A stretch of DNA of 64,000 bases, from assembly GCF_000743945.1 (NCBI RefSeq), contig NZ_CP009238.1:1-64000 (forward strand), in the 5' to 3' direction. The notes beneath the pieces are model-generated. The model saw nothing but the letters and a program-made list of their open reading frames with translations, made no database searches and was not told the DNA's origin. A program made the position numbers and the translations under genes. This document shows, one piece after another, positions 1-9,022 of the stretch. The first letter of the stretch is position 1; each line of letters begins with the position of its first letter. Origin of the DNA: Basilea psittacipulmonis DSM 24701 (GTDB taxonomy: Bacteria; Pseudomonadota; Gammaproteobacteria; Burkholderiales; Burkholderiaceae_B).

Positions 1-60
1 AACATTTTATTATTTGATTTTAATAACAAAAATTGACTTATAAAAGAGTTAATAACAGGG

Positions 61-69
61 TTTTCCACA
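61..69 (+). other. DnaA-box-like site upstream of mnmG
   Basis: TTTTCCACA differs at one position from the DnaA box TTATCCACA. It lies in a very AT-rich leader directly before a parS site and mnmG, where the origin sits in several betaproteobacteria. Only one such box is visible in the 174 bases before mnmG, so an origin here is possible but not shown; more of it could lie before the window. Confidence 0.35.
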
Positions 70-70
70 A

Positions 71-86
71 TGTTTCACGTGGAACA
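71..86. promoter_or_regulatory. parS: parS site 1
   Basis: TGTTTCACGTGGAACA matches the near-universal chromosomal parS palindrome with one asymmetric base. It lies about 90 bases before mnmG. ParB would nucleate here and spread as a CTP-dependent clamp. Two further sites occur at 2074 and 2955. Confidence 0.93.
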
Positions 87-174
87 TGTATTTTATAGAG
101 TATTTTTGCTGTATTTTAATTAGGATGAATTTGATACAATTAAATTTTAAATATTTTGTATAAAAAAGATAAAA

Positions 175-2070
175 ATGAACCATATTAAAGAATACGATGT
201 AATTGTTATTGGTGGTGGTCATGCAGGAACTGAAGCTTGTTTAGCCGCTGCGAGATCTGGATCAAAGACTTTATTAGTTACTCATAATATAGATACGCTA
301 GGACAACTATCTTGTAATCCATCTATTGGTGGTATTGGTAAAGGGCATCTTGTAAAAGAAATTGATGCTTTAGGTGGATTGATGGGAATTGCTACTGATC
401 ATGCAGGCATACAGTTTAGGATTTTGAATGCTTCTAAAGGTCCTGCAGTAAGAGCAACACGTGCACAAATTGATCGTTCTTTGTATAAAGCATATGTAAG
501 AGAAATATTAGAAAATACAGAGAATTTGCATATTTTTCAGAATTCCGTTGATGATTTGATTTTAGAAGGTGATAAGGTTGTCGGTGTTGTTACAAAATTA
601 GGCCTTACTTTTTATTCTAAATCAGTCGTGCTAACAGCTGGTACTTTTTTGAATGGTCTGATTCACGTTGGTCTATCTAATTATTCTGCAGGAAGAGCGG
701 GTGATCCATCATCTATTCAGCTTGGGGAACGTTTAAAAGAATTAAAGTTGCCTCAAGGAAGATTAAAAACAGGTACCCCACCACGAATTGATGCTAAATC
801 GATTGATTTTTCTGTATTAGAAGAGCAACCAGGAGATTTTGATCCTATACCTGTTTTTTCTTTTATGGGTAAAGAAAGTATGCATCCGCAACAATTATCT
901 TGCTGGATTACACATACAAATACGAAAACTCACGATATTATTCGTGGAGGTTTAGATAGATCACCACTTTATACAGGCGTAATTGACGGAGTAGGGCCAC
1001 GTTATTGTCCTTCTATTGAAGATAAGATTCATAGATTTGCCCATAAAGATTCACATCAGGTTTTTTTAGAACCAGAAGGATTACATACTCATGAAATTTA
1101 CCCTAACGGTATTTCAACTAGTTTGCCATACGATGTTCAACTAGATTTAGTACATTCATTGCCAGGTTTAGAAAATGCTCATATTCTTAGACCTGGATAT
1201 GCTATTGAATATGATTATTTTGATCCGAGAGGACTTAAAAAATCATTAGAAACGAAATCTATAAAAGGATTGTTTTTTGCTGGACAAATTAATGGCACAA
1301 CGGGCTATGAAGAAGCTGCTGCCCAAGGATTATTGGCAGGTATTAACGCAGCTTTGTATGCAAAAGAAAAAGATCCATGGATACCTGGCAGGGAAGAATC
1401 GTATATTGGTGTAATGATTGATGATTTGGTTACAAAAGGAGTAACTGAACCATATAGAATGTTTACTTCACGAGCAGAATATCGTTTAAGTTTGCGAGAA
1501 GACAATGCAGATTATCGATTAACACCTAAGGGTAGAGAACTTGGTATTGTTTCTGATGAACAATGGAAACTTTTTAATATAAAACAAGATAACGTTGATA
1601 ATGAAATTAAACGCCTAGAAAATAAAAGACTTTTTCATTCAACTTATCCTAAAGATTTAGCTCAAGAATGGATTGGTAAACCTTTAGAACAAGATTATTC
1701 TTTGTTACAAATTCTAAAAAGACCAAACATAAGTTATCAGAATTTAATTAAACAAGTTGATGAAAAAGGTGAAAGCCTTGGTCCCGTTAAACCATTAACA
1801 GAAGAGGAAGCCGATCAGGTAGAAATCAGAATTAAATACTCTGGGTATATACAAAAACAAGAAGAAGAAATTAAGAGATTGAAAGATTTTGAACAACATA
1901 AAATACCAGAAAATATAGATTATGATTCTTTTGGTTCATTATCTACAGAAGTAAAACAAAAATTAAAACTTCATAAACCTGAAACGATAGGTGAGGCAAG
2001 TAGAATTTCTGGTGTAACTCCTGCAGCTGTTAATATGCTGATGGTTTACTTAAAAAGACATAATAAGTAG
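175..2070 (+). CDS. mnmG: tRNA uridine-5-carboxymethylaminomethyl modification enzyme MnmG
   Basis: FAD-binding subunit of the MnmEG complex, which installs the 5-(carboxymethyl)aminomethyl group on the wobble uridine of certain tRNAs. The N-terminus carries the dinucleotide-binding motif [11 protein letters not shown] (from about residue 11), followed by the family signature [22 protein letters not shown], and the later [13 protein letters not shown] segment that closes the FAD site. At 631 residues it has the normal full length. The ATG at 175 has no clear Shine-Dalgarno sequence but is the only start that gives the complete nucleotide-binding fold. It is first in a tight mnmG-rsmG-parA-parB run. 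The partner gene mnmE is not in this window; it often follows yidC but does not do so here. Confidence 0.97.
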   Translation: MNHIKEYDVIVIGGGHAGTEACLAAARSGSKTLLVTHNIDTLGQLSCNPSIGGIGKGHLVKEIDALGGLMGIATDHAGIQFRILNASKGPAVRATRAQIDRSLYKAYVREILENTENLHIFQNSVDDLILEGDKVVGVVTKLGLTFYSKSVVLTAGTFLNGLIHVGLSNYSAGRAGDPSSIQLGERLKELKLPQGRLKTGTPPRIDAKSIDFSVLEEQPGDFDPIPVFSFMGKESMHPQQLSCWITHTNTKTHDIIRGGLDRSPLYTGVIDGVGPRYCPSIEDKIHRFAHKDSHQVFLEPEGLHTHEIYPNGISTSLPYDVQLDLVHSLPGLENAHILRPGYAIEYDYFDPRGLKKSLETKSIKGLFFAGQINGTTGYEEAAAQGLLAGINAALYAKEKDPWIPGREESYIGVMIDDLVTKGVTEPYRMFTSRAEYRLSLREDNADYRLTPKGRELGIVSDEQWKLFNIKQDNVDNEIKRLENKRLFHSTYPKDLAQEWIGKPLEQDYSLLQILKRPNISYQNLIKQVDEKGESLGPVKPLTEEEADQVEIRIKYSGYIQKQEEEIKRLKDFEQHKIPENIDYDSFGSLSTEVKQKLKLHKPETIGEASRISGVTPAAVNMLMVYLKRHNK

Positions 2071-2072
2071 GG

Positions 2073-2729
2073 GTGTTTCACGTGGAACATTTGAAAGAAA
2101 AATTATTTAATGCGTGTAATCAATTAGATATAAATCTCGATGATGCAAAAGCAGAGAAGATATTAACTTATCTCTTTGCTATGCAAAAATGGAATAAGGT
2201 TTATAACCTTACTGCTATTAAAAATCTAGATGATATGTTGATTCATCATGCAATAGATAGTTTGTCGATTATTCCAGTATTGGCCCAATCGTTGAAATCA
2301 GGAGATTTAGTTTTAGATGTTGGGTCAGGAGGCGGATTGCCTGGGGTAATTATTGCTATTATGTTTCCAGAAGTTAACGTAGAGTGTGTTGACGCAGTAG
2401 AAAAGAAAGTGACGTTTATCAGACAAATAGCTGGAACGTTAAAATGTCATAATTTACATGCAGAACATACAAGGATTGAAAATAGACAAGGTGAAAAGGC
2501 TGAGGTGATTATCTCCAGAGCATTTGCTTCTTTAGAAGACTTTGTCTTTTTAATAAAAGATCAAAAGAAAGTTAATGGAAAAGTTTTTGCGATGAAAGGC
2601 ATTTATCCCGAAAAAGAAATTGAAGATTTGAAGCTAAAAATGGGATGGAAAGTTAAAAATAATTATGAATTAAATGTTCCATTTTTAGATGCAAAACGCT
2701 GTTTGATAGAGCTTGAGGAAGAACTATGA
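2073..2729 (+). CDS. rsmG: 16S rRNA (guanine-527-N7)-methyltransferase RsmG
   Basis: S-adenosylmethionine-dependent methylase that modifies G527 of 16S rRNA; formerly GidB. The Rossmann SAM-binding motif appears as LDVGSGGGLPGV (about residues 80-91), preceded by the family segment NLTAIKNLDDMLIHHAIDSL. Length 218 residues is typical. The GTG start at 2073 overlaps parS site 2, so the first residues MFHVEH are encoded by the parS sequence, as in many gidB genes. It begins two bases after the mnmG stop, and its own stop overlaps the parA start, so translation of the block is probably coupled. Confidence 0.96.
   Translation: MFHVEHLKEKLFNACNQLDINLDDAKAEKILTYLFAMQKWNKVYNLTAIKNLDDMLIHHAIDSLSIIPVLAQSLKSGDLVLDVGSGGGLPGVIIAIMFPEVNVECVDAVEKKVTFIRQIAGTLKCHNLHAEHTRIENRQGEKAEVIISRAFASLEDFVFLIKDQKKVNGKVFAMKGIYPEKEIEDLKLKMGWKVKNNYELNVPFLDAKRCLIELEEEL
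2074..2089. promoter_or_regulatory. parS: parS site 2 overlapping the rsmG start
   Basis: TGTTTCACGTGGAACA, identical to site 1, begins inside the rsmG GTG start codon. ParB loading here sits directly over the translation start region of rsmG. Confidence 0.93.
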
Positions 2730-3508
2730 GTGAGAAATGTATGTTATTTTGTATTGCTAACCAAAAAGGCGGTGTGGGCAAAACTACCACGACAATTAAT
2801 TTAGCCGCCAGTCTTGCAATTAAGAAAAAAAGAGTGTTGTTGGTTGATTTAGATCCACAGGGCAATGCGACAATGGGGAGTGGCTTAGACAAGAATGAAA
2901 TCACAGCTTCAGTATATGAAGTTTTGATTGGAAAAATTGAAGCGAAACAGGCCGTGTTCCACGTGGAACAATCGGGTTATGATGTAATGCCTTCTAATCG
3001 CGAATTAGTAGGTGCAGATTTAGATCTTGTTGATATGGAGCGTAGAGAATTTCGTTTAAAAGATGCTTTACAAACCATCAAAGATGATTATGATTTTATT
3101 TTGATTGATTGTCCGCCAACATTATCTTTGTTGACTTTAAATGGATTGGCTTGTGTAGATGGTGTAATTGTTCCGATGCAATGTGAATATTTTGCTTTAG
3201 AGGGATTGGCAGATTTGACACAAACCATCAAATTAGTGAAAACAAACTTTAATCCAAACTTAAAGAGTATTAATTTATTAAGAGTGATGTTTACACCAAA
3301 TATTACTTTACAGCAGCAGGTTTCTGACCAATTAAAAGAGTTTTGGGGTAAGAGAGTTTTTGATACGATCATTCCACGTAATGTACGTTTAGCAGAAGCT
3401 CCTAGTTATGGACTTCCAGGAGTGGTGTATGACAGAAGTTCGAAAGGTGCACAATCTTACTTAGAGTTTGCATCTGAATTAATAAAGAAAGTTAAAAAAG
3501 GTTTATAG
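2726..3508 (+). CDS. parA: Chromosome partitioning ATPase ParA
   Basis: ParA/Soj-type ATPase that moves ParB-parS complexes over the nucleoid. The deviant Walker A motif KGGVGKTT lies at about residues 14-21, followed by the A-prime region VLLVDLDPQGNAT and the Walker B segment DFILIDCPPTLSLLT. Length 260 residues is standard for chromosomal ParA. The ATG overlaps the rsmG stop (ATGA). A perfect parS palindrome lies inside the gene and is translated as VFHVEQ. parB follows after seven bases with an AGGAGA ribosome-binding site. Confidence 0.97.
   Translation: MSEKCMLFCIANQKGGVGKTTTTINLAASLAIKKKRVLLVDLDPQGNATMGSGLDKNEITASVYEVLIGKIEAKQAVFHVEQSGYDVMPSNRELVGADLDLVDMERREFRLKDALQTIKDDYDFILIDCPPTLSLLTLNGLACVDGVIVPMQCEYFALEGLADLTQTIKLVKTNFNPNLKSINLLRVMFTPNITLQQQVSDQLKEFWGKRVFDTIIPRNVRLAEAPSYGLPGVVYDRSSKGAQSYLEFASELIKKVKKGL
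2955..2970. promoter_or_regulatory. parS: parS site 3, perfect palindrome inside parA
   Basis: TGTTCCACGTGGAACA is a perfect 16-base palindrome within the parA coding sequence. It is the most symmetrical of the three sites. Confidence 0.95.
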
Positions 3509-3515
3509 GAGAGAT

Positions 3516-4661
3516 ATGATGACTAAGACAGGAAAAACGTTAAAAAAAACGGCAGGCAAATCTGAAAAAACAAATGTAAAAGCGTCTTCAAAAGCAACTG
3601 AAAAGAATGCTAAGAATTCTTCAGCATCGAATAAAAAAGAAGGAAAGTTGAAAATGGCAACTGCAAAAACAAAAAAAGCAAGCACTGTTACTAAAAAAAC
3701 ACCAGCGGCAAGTGTGAAAAGAGGATTGGGTAAAAGTGTTGTAATGACCAACAAAACAACAAGTAATGTTTCAAGAAGAGGTTTAGGTGGGGGTGCAAAA
3801 AACTTACTTGTCCCCACTGATATAGATAGCTTGTTGGATGAAGTTAAAAATACGTCAAAAGACAGTGTGATGTATATCAAATTAAGCGACTTACAACCAG
3901 GTCATTATCAGCCAAGAACTTTCATGGATGATACTTTGTTGAATGAATTAGCAGATTCTATTCGTGAACAGGGTGTTATACAACCATTGTTGGTTAGAAA
4001 ATTAAAAGATAACCGTTATGAAATCATTGCAGGTGAACGTCGTTTTCGTGCAGCAAAAATAGCAGGTTTGTTAGAAGTTCCTGCACTAGTAAAAAGTGTT
4101 GACGATCAAAATGCAGCAATTATCGCTTTGATCGAAAATATGCAGCGTGCAGATTTAAATGCCTTGGAAGAAGCGAAAGGGGTAAAACGTTTGATAGATG
4201 AGTTTTCTTTTACTCATGAACAGGCTTCAAAGGCGATAGGCAGATCACGTTCATTCACAACTAATTTATTAAGATTGTTGAATTTGGCAGAACCTGTTCA
4301 AAAAATGTTAAGTGATGGACAGCTTGATATGGGCCATGCAAGAGCATTGTTAGCAACTGATCTAGGTACGCAAATTATTTTAGCGAACCAAGTTATTAAT
4401 AAAAACTTATCTGTTCGTGAAACTGAAAAGTTGGTCGCAACGAGTTCTCAAAAAATTAGACCTAAATCGAAAAAAGATAAAAACGTAGATGCTGATGTGT
4501 TAATGGTACAGCGTGCTTTGTCAGATTACTTACAAACTAAAGTTAATATCAAATTAGTGGGCAAAAAGAAAGGTTCTTTAGTATTTGATTTTTCTGATTG
4601 GGACCACTTAAATGATTTATTGGATAAATTAGGCTTGAATGAGTATTTAGCATCTTTGTAG
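3516..4661 (+). CDS. parB: Chromosome partitioning protein ParB with a lysine-rich N-terminal extension
   Basis: Centromere-binding CTPase that loads at parS. The CTP-binding box is IIAGERRFRAAK, followed by ENMQRADLNALEEA, then a helix-turn-helix region around SKAIGRSRSFTTNLLRLL, and a C-terminal dimerisation segment. At 381 residues it is longer than the common 280-310. The excess is an N-terminal region of about 80 residues rich in Lys, Ala, Ser and Thr, histone H1-like in composition. The short ParA-stimulating motif region RGLG appears twice, at about residues 69 and 89. The start is ATG 3516 or 3519 after AGGAGA; both keep the extension. Probable last gene of the mnmG operon, closed by a terminator at 4724. 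Confidence 0.95.
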   Translation: MMTKTGKTLKKTAGKSEKTNVKASSKATEKNAKNSSASNKKEGKLKMATAKTKKASTVTKKTPAASVKRGLGKSVVMTNKTTSNVSRRGLGGGAKNLLVPTDIDSLLDEVKNTSKDSVMYIKLSDLQPGHYQPRTFMDDTLLNELADSIREQGVIQPLLVRKLKDNRYEIIAGERRFRAAKIAGLLEVPALVKSVDDQNAAIIALIENMQRADLNALEEAKGVKRLIDEFSFTHEQASKAIGRSRSFTTNLLRLLNLAEPVQKMLSDGQLDMGHARALLATDLGTQIILANQVINKNLSVRETEKLVATSSQKIRPKSKKDKNVDADVLMVQRALSDYLQTKVNIKLVGKKKGSLVFDFSDWDHLNDLLDKLGLNEYLASL

Positions 4662-4723
4662 TCTATGTTTTTGTTCTGAAAATAGAGGGAACATAAACCT
4701 ATTTTTATAAATAGTGATTAACT

Positions 4724-4770
4724 CCTATCGATGGTGATTAAACCTCACTTAGATAGGGGTTTTTCTTTTT
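4724..4770 (+). terminator. Intrinsic terminator after parB
   Basis: CCTATC pairs with GATAGG, with an inner GTGA/TCAC stem, followed by a T-rich run (GGGGTTTTTCTTTTTT). It lies about 60 bases after the parB stop. Confidence 0.75.
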
Positions 4771-4904
4771 TCGTAACATATCAGTGTAAGTGATCCGTCC
4801 GACTTTAATAACATTAACTAAGAGATATTTAAGACTAGTTTATTAGGATCACAAAAATTAAATAATGTTGGAGTGGGACAAAGTCTTTTTATGAATGTTA
4901 ATAA

Positions 4905-5390
4905 ATAATGATTAATTGAGTGCCGTAAGACAAGAACTATCAAGGATGATAGAAGCAGGTCATGTAGATGTGGGAGGTTAAAAGTTTAAACGTGCGGTGT
5001 TGTGATGTTTTCAGAAGGATGGTGAATTGAATAAGACTAAGACTGTTTCAAAATATAGCTGTGTAAATAATTCAGCCAACTTTAATATTTAAGTACCGAA
5101 AAGCAAGAACCATCAAGGATGATAGAAGCAGGTCATGTAGATGTGGGAGGTTAAAAGTTTAGACGTGCGGTGTTGTGAGGTTGGCAGAGGGATGGTGTAT
5201 TGAATTAACACCAAGAGTGCTTTAAAACATAGCTGTGTAAATAATTCAGCCACCTTAATAATAGAGTATCGAAAAGCAAGAACCATCAAGGATGATAGAA
5301 GCAGGTCATGTAGATGTGGGAGGTTAGAAGTTTAAACGTGCTGTGTTATGAGGTTGGCAGAGGAATGGTGCATTGAATAAAATATAGACG
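4905..5390. repeat. Direct repeat family A, three copies of about 173 bp
   Basis: The core CAAGAACCATCAAGGATGAT recurs at 4931, 5104 and 5277, exactly 173 bases apart, with long conserved stretches after it (GTCATGTAGATGTGGGAGGTT and the GTGCGGTGTTGTGA segment). The last copy ends near 5390. Stops occur in all frames and no gene is recognised. The unit was not found elsewhere in the window. The rest of the gap between parB and the aldehyde dehydrogenase (4771-4904) holds nothing recognisable. Confidence 0.9.
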
Positions 5391-5433
5391 TTTTTTGATG
5401 TAAATTTTTGACAATAGTTTAAGGAAGTGTAGG

Positions 5434-6864
5434 ATGGAAAATTGCATAATAAATAAAGCTTACATTAACGGCAAATGGGTAGATGCTCAAAGTGGATTGA
5501 CGTTGGAAGTTACTAATCCAGCAACGGGTGATGTGATTGGCACGATTCCAAACATGAGAAAGATAGATGCGGAGATTGCTGTGCAGGCTGCCAAAGAGGC
5601 TTTTGTCACTTGGAGCAAAACAACTGCCGCGTACCGTGGAGATTTAATGAGAAAGTGGTTTGATTCAATTATTGAACATAAAGATATGTTGGCCTATTAC
5701 CTGACGCTAGAACAGGGCAAACCACTAAAAGAAGCAAAAGGGGAGATTGTTTATGGGGCCTCATATATTGAATGGTTTGCAGAAGAGGCAAAAAGAATCT
5801 ACGGCGACATAATCCCTGCGACTAATATAGATCAACAAATTATGGTAACAAAGCAAGCGATTGGGGTGTGTGCCGCTGTGACACCATGGAATTTTCCCAA
5901 CGCGATGATTACGAGAAAAGTGGCACCTGCCTTGGCTGCTGGTTGTACGTTCATCATCAGACCTGCATCAGAAACACCTTATTCAGCCTTGCTTTTGGCG
6001 AAGTTGGCTGAAGAAGTAGGAATTCCAAAAGGGGTTTTTAATGTTATCACAGGTGATGCCAAAGAAATTGGCAAGGTGTTGACAGAAAGTCCCGATGTGC
6101 AGAAGTTTAGTTTCACAGGATCTACGCCAGTTGGTCGTCTTTTGATGGCTCAAAGTGCGTCAACTGTGAAAAAGGTATCGCTTGAGTTGGGCGGAAATGC
6201 TCCGTTTATCGTATTTGACGATGCGGATATTGATAAAGCTGTTGAAGGTGCCGTATTGGCAAAGTTTAGAAATGCAGGTCAAACCTGTGTTTGTGCAAAT
6301 CGCATATATGTTCATTCGAAAATTTATTCAACGTTTGTAGAAAAATTTACGCAAGTGGTACGTACGTTGAAAGTTGGGAACGGATTGACAGAAGATGTGG
6401 ATATTGGTCCTTTGATTAGTCAAAAGGCATTAGACAAAGTATGGGTGTATATTAATGATGCCAAAGAGAAAGGAGGGCAAATTGAAATTGGCGGTAATTC
6501 GCTTTCCGGGCTGTTCTTTGAGCCAACCGTTATTAGTCATGCTAATGATCAAATGCTATTTACAAAAGAAGAAATTTTTGGCCCCATTGCACCGATATAC
6601 AGTTTTGACACGGAAGAAGAGGTAATTAAACGTGCCAATGATACGGAATACGGGCTTGCCGCGTATGTCTATAGTCAAAATTTAGGCACGGTCATGCGAG
6701 TGACGGATGGTTTAGAGTACGGAATTATTGGCGTGAACACAGGTTTGATTTCAAATGCAACAGCACCTTTTGGTGGAATGAAACAATCTGGTTTAGGGCG
6801 AGAAGGTTCTAAATACGGAATTGAAGACTATTTGGAGATTAAATATATCTCTGTTAATTGGTGA
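5434..6864 (+). CDS. gabD: NAD(P)-dependent succinate-semialdehyde dehydrogenase-type aldehyde dehydrogenase
   Basis: Oxidises an aldehyde, by family resemblance succinate semialdehyde to succinate in 4-aminobutyrate breakdown. The ALDH fold is complete: substrate/cofactor segment TPWNFPNAMITRKVAPALAA, coenzyme loop FTGSTPVGRLL, the general-base Glu in LELGGNAPF (about residue 251), and the catalytic Cys285 in GQTCVCANR. KPASETP of GabD is RPASETP here. Length 476 is normal. A GGAAG ribosome-binding site precedes the ATG. It stands alone between two repeat-filled intergenic regions, with no gabT neighbour, so the substrate assignment rests on the motifs only. Confidence 0.85.
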   Translation: MENCIINKAYINGKWVDAQSGLTLEVTNPATGDVIGTIPNMRKIDAEIAVQAAKEAFVTWSKTTAAYRGDLMRKWFDSIIEHKDMLAYYLTLEQGKPLKEAKGEIVYGASYIEWFAEEAKRIYGDIIPATNIDQQIMVTKQAIGVCAAVTPWNFPNAMITRKVAPALAAGCTFIIRPASETPYSALLLAKLAEEVGIPKGVFNVITGDAKEIGKVLTESPDVQKFSFTGSTPVGRLLMAQSASTVKKVSLELGGNAPFIVFDDADIDKAVEGAVLAKFRNAGQTCVCANRIYVHSKIYSTFVEKFTQVVRTLKVGNGLTEDVDIGPLISQKALDKVWVYINDAKEKGGQIEIGGNSLSGLFFEPTVISHANDQMLFTKEEIFGPIAPIYSFDTEEEVIKRANDTEYGLAAYVYSQNLGTVMRVTDGLEYGIIGVNTGLISNATAPFGGMKQSGLGREGSKYGIEDYLEIKYISVNW

Positions 6865-6890
6865 TTTAAATGGTTAAATAACACATTAGT

Positions 6891-7404
6891 CACATCAACA
6901 CAGATGATTAAAACGATAAAGTTGCATTCATCGCGACAGTCTGAAAGCCTGTGTTTATGAGGGTTTTAAGATGTTGTTCACACGAATATGTATTTGGAAG
7001 ATTGTGTGGATATTTAACTGAATGCTGTGTGGTGTGATAGGTGGGATCTTAAAAACATGGTTGCTGTTGACTAACTTATCACATCAACACAGATAGTTAA
7101 AACGATAAAGTTGCATACATGGTGACAGTCTGAAAGCATGTGTTTTCAAGGGTTTTGAGATGTTGTTCACACGAACGTATAGTTAAAAGATTGTGTGGAT
7201 ATTTAACTGAATGCTGTGTGGTGTGATAGGTGGGATCTTAAAAACATGGTTGCTGTTGACTAACTTATCACATCAACACAGATAGTTAAAACGATAAAGT
7301 TGCATGCATCGCGACAGTCTGAAAGCTTGTGTTTGTGCGGGTTTTGAGATGTTGTTCACACGAACATGTAGTTGGAACATTGTGTGGATGTTTAGCTGAA
7401 TGCT
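6891..7404. repeat. Direct repeat family B, 189-bp unit, 2.7 copies
   Basis: CACATCAACACAGATRRTTAAAAC begins at 6891, 7080 and 7269, an exact period of 189. Copies share GACAGTCTGAAAGC, GATGTTGTTCACACGAA and TGTGTGGATATTTA blocks; copy three stops near 7404. No open reading frame of note is carried. The part of the gap after it (7405-7689) is AT-rich and unremarkable except for a TATACT -10-like hexamer at 7650. Confidence 0.93.
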
Positions 7405-7689
7405 TGTTTTTATGCGGGTTGTGAGGTGTTGTCAAAAAATTTAGTAATACTGTTTAGAATGTTGTTTAATTAAACTCGCATTGCCTACGTAAGTTTCTGT
7501 TTGAGTAGGGAATAAAATGAGTTGAGGATAGTGTGTAATGCTAGATTTTAAGCTGTTTTATGGATAAATCTCTTGTGAAAGTCTGAATTTTTTTTGATAA
7601 ATAAAAATAATTTTTTTATTAAAATCAAGGCCTATTTAAAAATAAGGGCTATACTATTAGTGTTTTAAATTATTTTTTAGTAGATTCTG

Positions 7690-7974
7690 ATGAAAAAGTT
7701 TTTTATTTTTATGCTGTTGACAGCAGGGGTTTTGGGACTGACAGCTTGTTCAAATAGTGAAGAAGAGATGTTTAAGAAACATTATATGGAGTCTTGCACG
7801 GACGGGGCCGACAAACAGTTGTGCGAATGTAGCTATGACGAGATAATGAAAAAATATACGATCGATGAATTAAAACAATTAGGTACGAGTAAAAGTGATG
7901 AGGCTAGTTCTCAACAATTTATTCAAGATTTAAGCGGCATCATTTTAAAGTGCCATCAAAAAAATAAAGAATAA
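7690..7974 (+). CDS. Small secreted lipoprotein of unknown function
   Basis: 94-residue product with a clear type II signal peptide: MKKFF, hydrophobic core, then the lipobox LTAC with the lipidated Cys at residue 20. The mature part is short and acidic/basic mixed, contains three more cysteines (in SCTDG, LCECSYDE and LKCHQKN) that could form disulfides, and ends in Lys/Asn. The pattern of a short Cys-bearing periplasmic lipoprotein resembles many uncharacterised families; I do not recognise a specific one. It is monocistronic, followed by a strong inverted repeat at 7989. Confidence 0.75.
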   Translation: MKKFFIFMLLTAGVLGLTACSNSEEEMFKKHYMESCTDGADKQLCECSYDEIMKKYTIDELKQLGTSKSDEASSQQFIQDLSGIILKCHQKNKE

Positions 7975-7988
7975 AAATGTTTGATTGT

Positions 7989-8021
7989 GTCGTGTCTCTT
8001 TCTTTTTTAAAGAGGCACGAC
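7989..8021 (+). terminator. Long inverted repeat after the lipoprotein gene
   Basis: GTCGTGTCTCTTT pairs over its whole length (one T-G wobble) with AAAGAGGCACGAC across a short T-rich loop. There is no U tract after the stem on the plus strand, so it may act as an RNA-stabilising 3-prime hairpin rather than a classic terminator. Confidence 0.55.
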
Positions 8022-8094
8022 AATTGCGGATTCTAACGAATATTATGAAACAGCGATAGGCTGGGCTTCTTTAAATATCAAAGTATAGTGCGAG

Positions 8095-8917
8095 AAGTTA
8101 ATCTAAGTAAAAAATTCCCCCAACAGATCGCACTATAGAAACCGACATTATCTTATCTCCGTTTGCCAGCGGGTTTTAGCATGTATCATCGTTTTACGGC
8201 ATCTGCTGTTAACAAACGTCATTGTGTTATGTCGGCGAGTTTTAATAAGCATCATCGTTTTATCGAAAGAGTGTTGAATAGCGGTGTTGGTTTGTTTTAT
8301 CATGCATCTTGCTTTATCAAAACCGCCTTGTTTTCTTGTTTTGCAAGGATCATCGAACAGTTAAATTCAAACATACTTAACGGGTGTTTTGAAAAATTGT
8401 GCTTGTTATCAATGTCGGGAAAAGTGAGTAAATGAGCGGATTGTGTAGAGAATCTGAATTTCTTATCTGATGTTTATAGAAAAAAAGTTAACAAAAAATC
8501 CCTCCGATAGATCGCACTATAAAAATCGATATTATCTTATCTCCGTTTGCTAGCGGGTTTTAGTATGTATCATCGTTTTACGGCATCTGCTTTTAACAAC
8601 GTCATTGTTTTATGCTAGCGAGTTTTAATAAGCATTATCGTTTTATCGAAAGAGTGTTGAATAGCGGTATTGGTTTGATTCATCAGATAGCTTGCTTTAT
8701 CAAAACCGCCTTGTTTTCTTGTTTTGCAAGGATCATCGAACAGTTAAATTCAAGCTTACTTAACGGGTGTTTTGAAAAATTGTGCTTGATGCAAGGCTGG
8801 AAAAGTGAATAAATGAGCGGATTGTGTAGAGAATCTGAATTTCTTATCTGATGTTTATAGAGATAAAGTTAACAAAAAATTCCCCCAACAGTTCACACTA
8901 TAAAAATCGGTATTATC
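8095..8917. repeat. Direct repeat family C, about 383-bp unit, two copies plus a partial third
   Basis: The segment AGATCGCACTATARAAA starts at 8125 and 8509, and as a degenerate form at 8890 (periods 384 and 381). Each full copy continues with TATCTTATCTCCGTTTGCYAGC, GTATCATCGTTTTACGGCAT and GAAAGAGTGTTGAATAGCGG. Each copy contains a short reading frame (8163-8435 and 8612-8812), but the two differ by indels and have different ends and no ribosome-binding site, so I treat them as non-coding. The remaining 8918-9022 holds nothing recognisable. Confidence 0.9.
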
Positions 8918-9022
8918 TGAATGAACTGAGTGTCCGTAAAACCCCGATATATCGTACTTTCCCTAATTTTATTATGGGCGGATTGAGGTTATGCTAGTGG
9001 GTAGTTGAACAAAAGGAATATC

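Noticed and set aside
8163..8812. Two short similar reading frames (90 and 66 codons) within repeat family C
   Set aside because: They lie inside the duplicated non-coding unit, differ by indels and ends, have no ribosome-binding site, and resemble no protein family.
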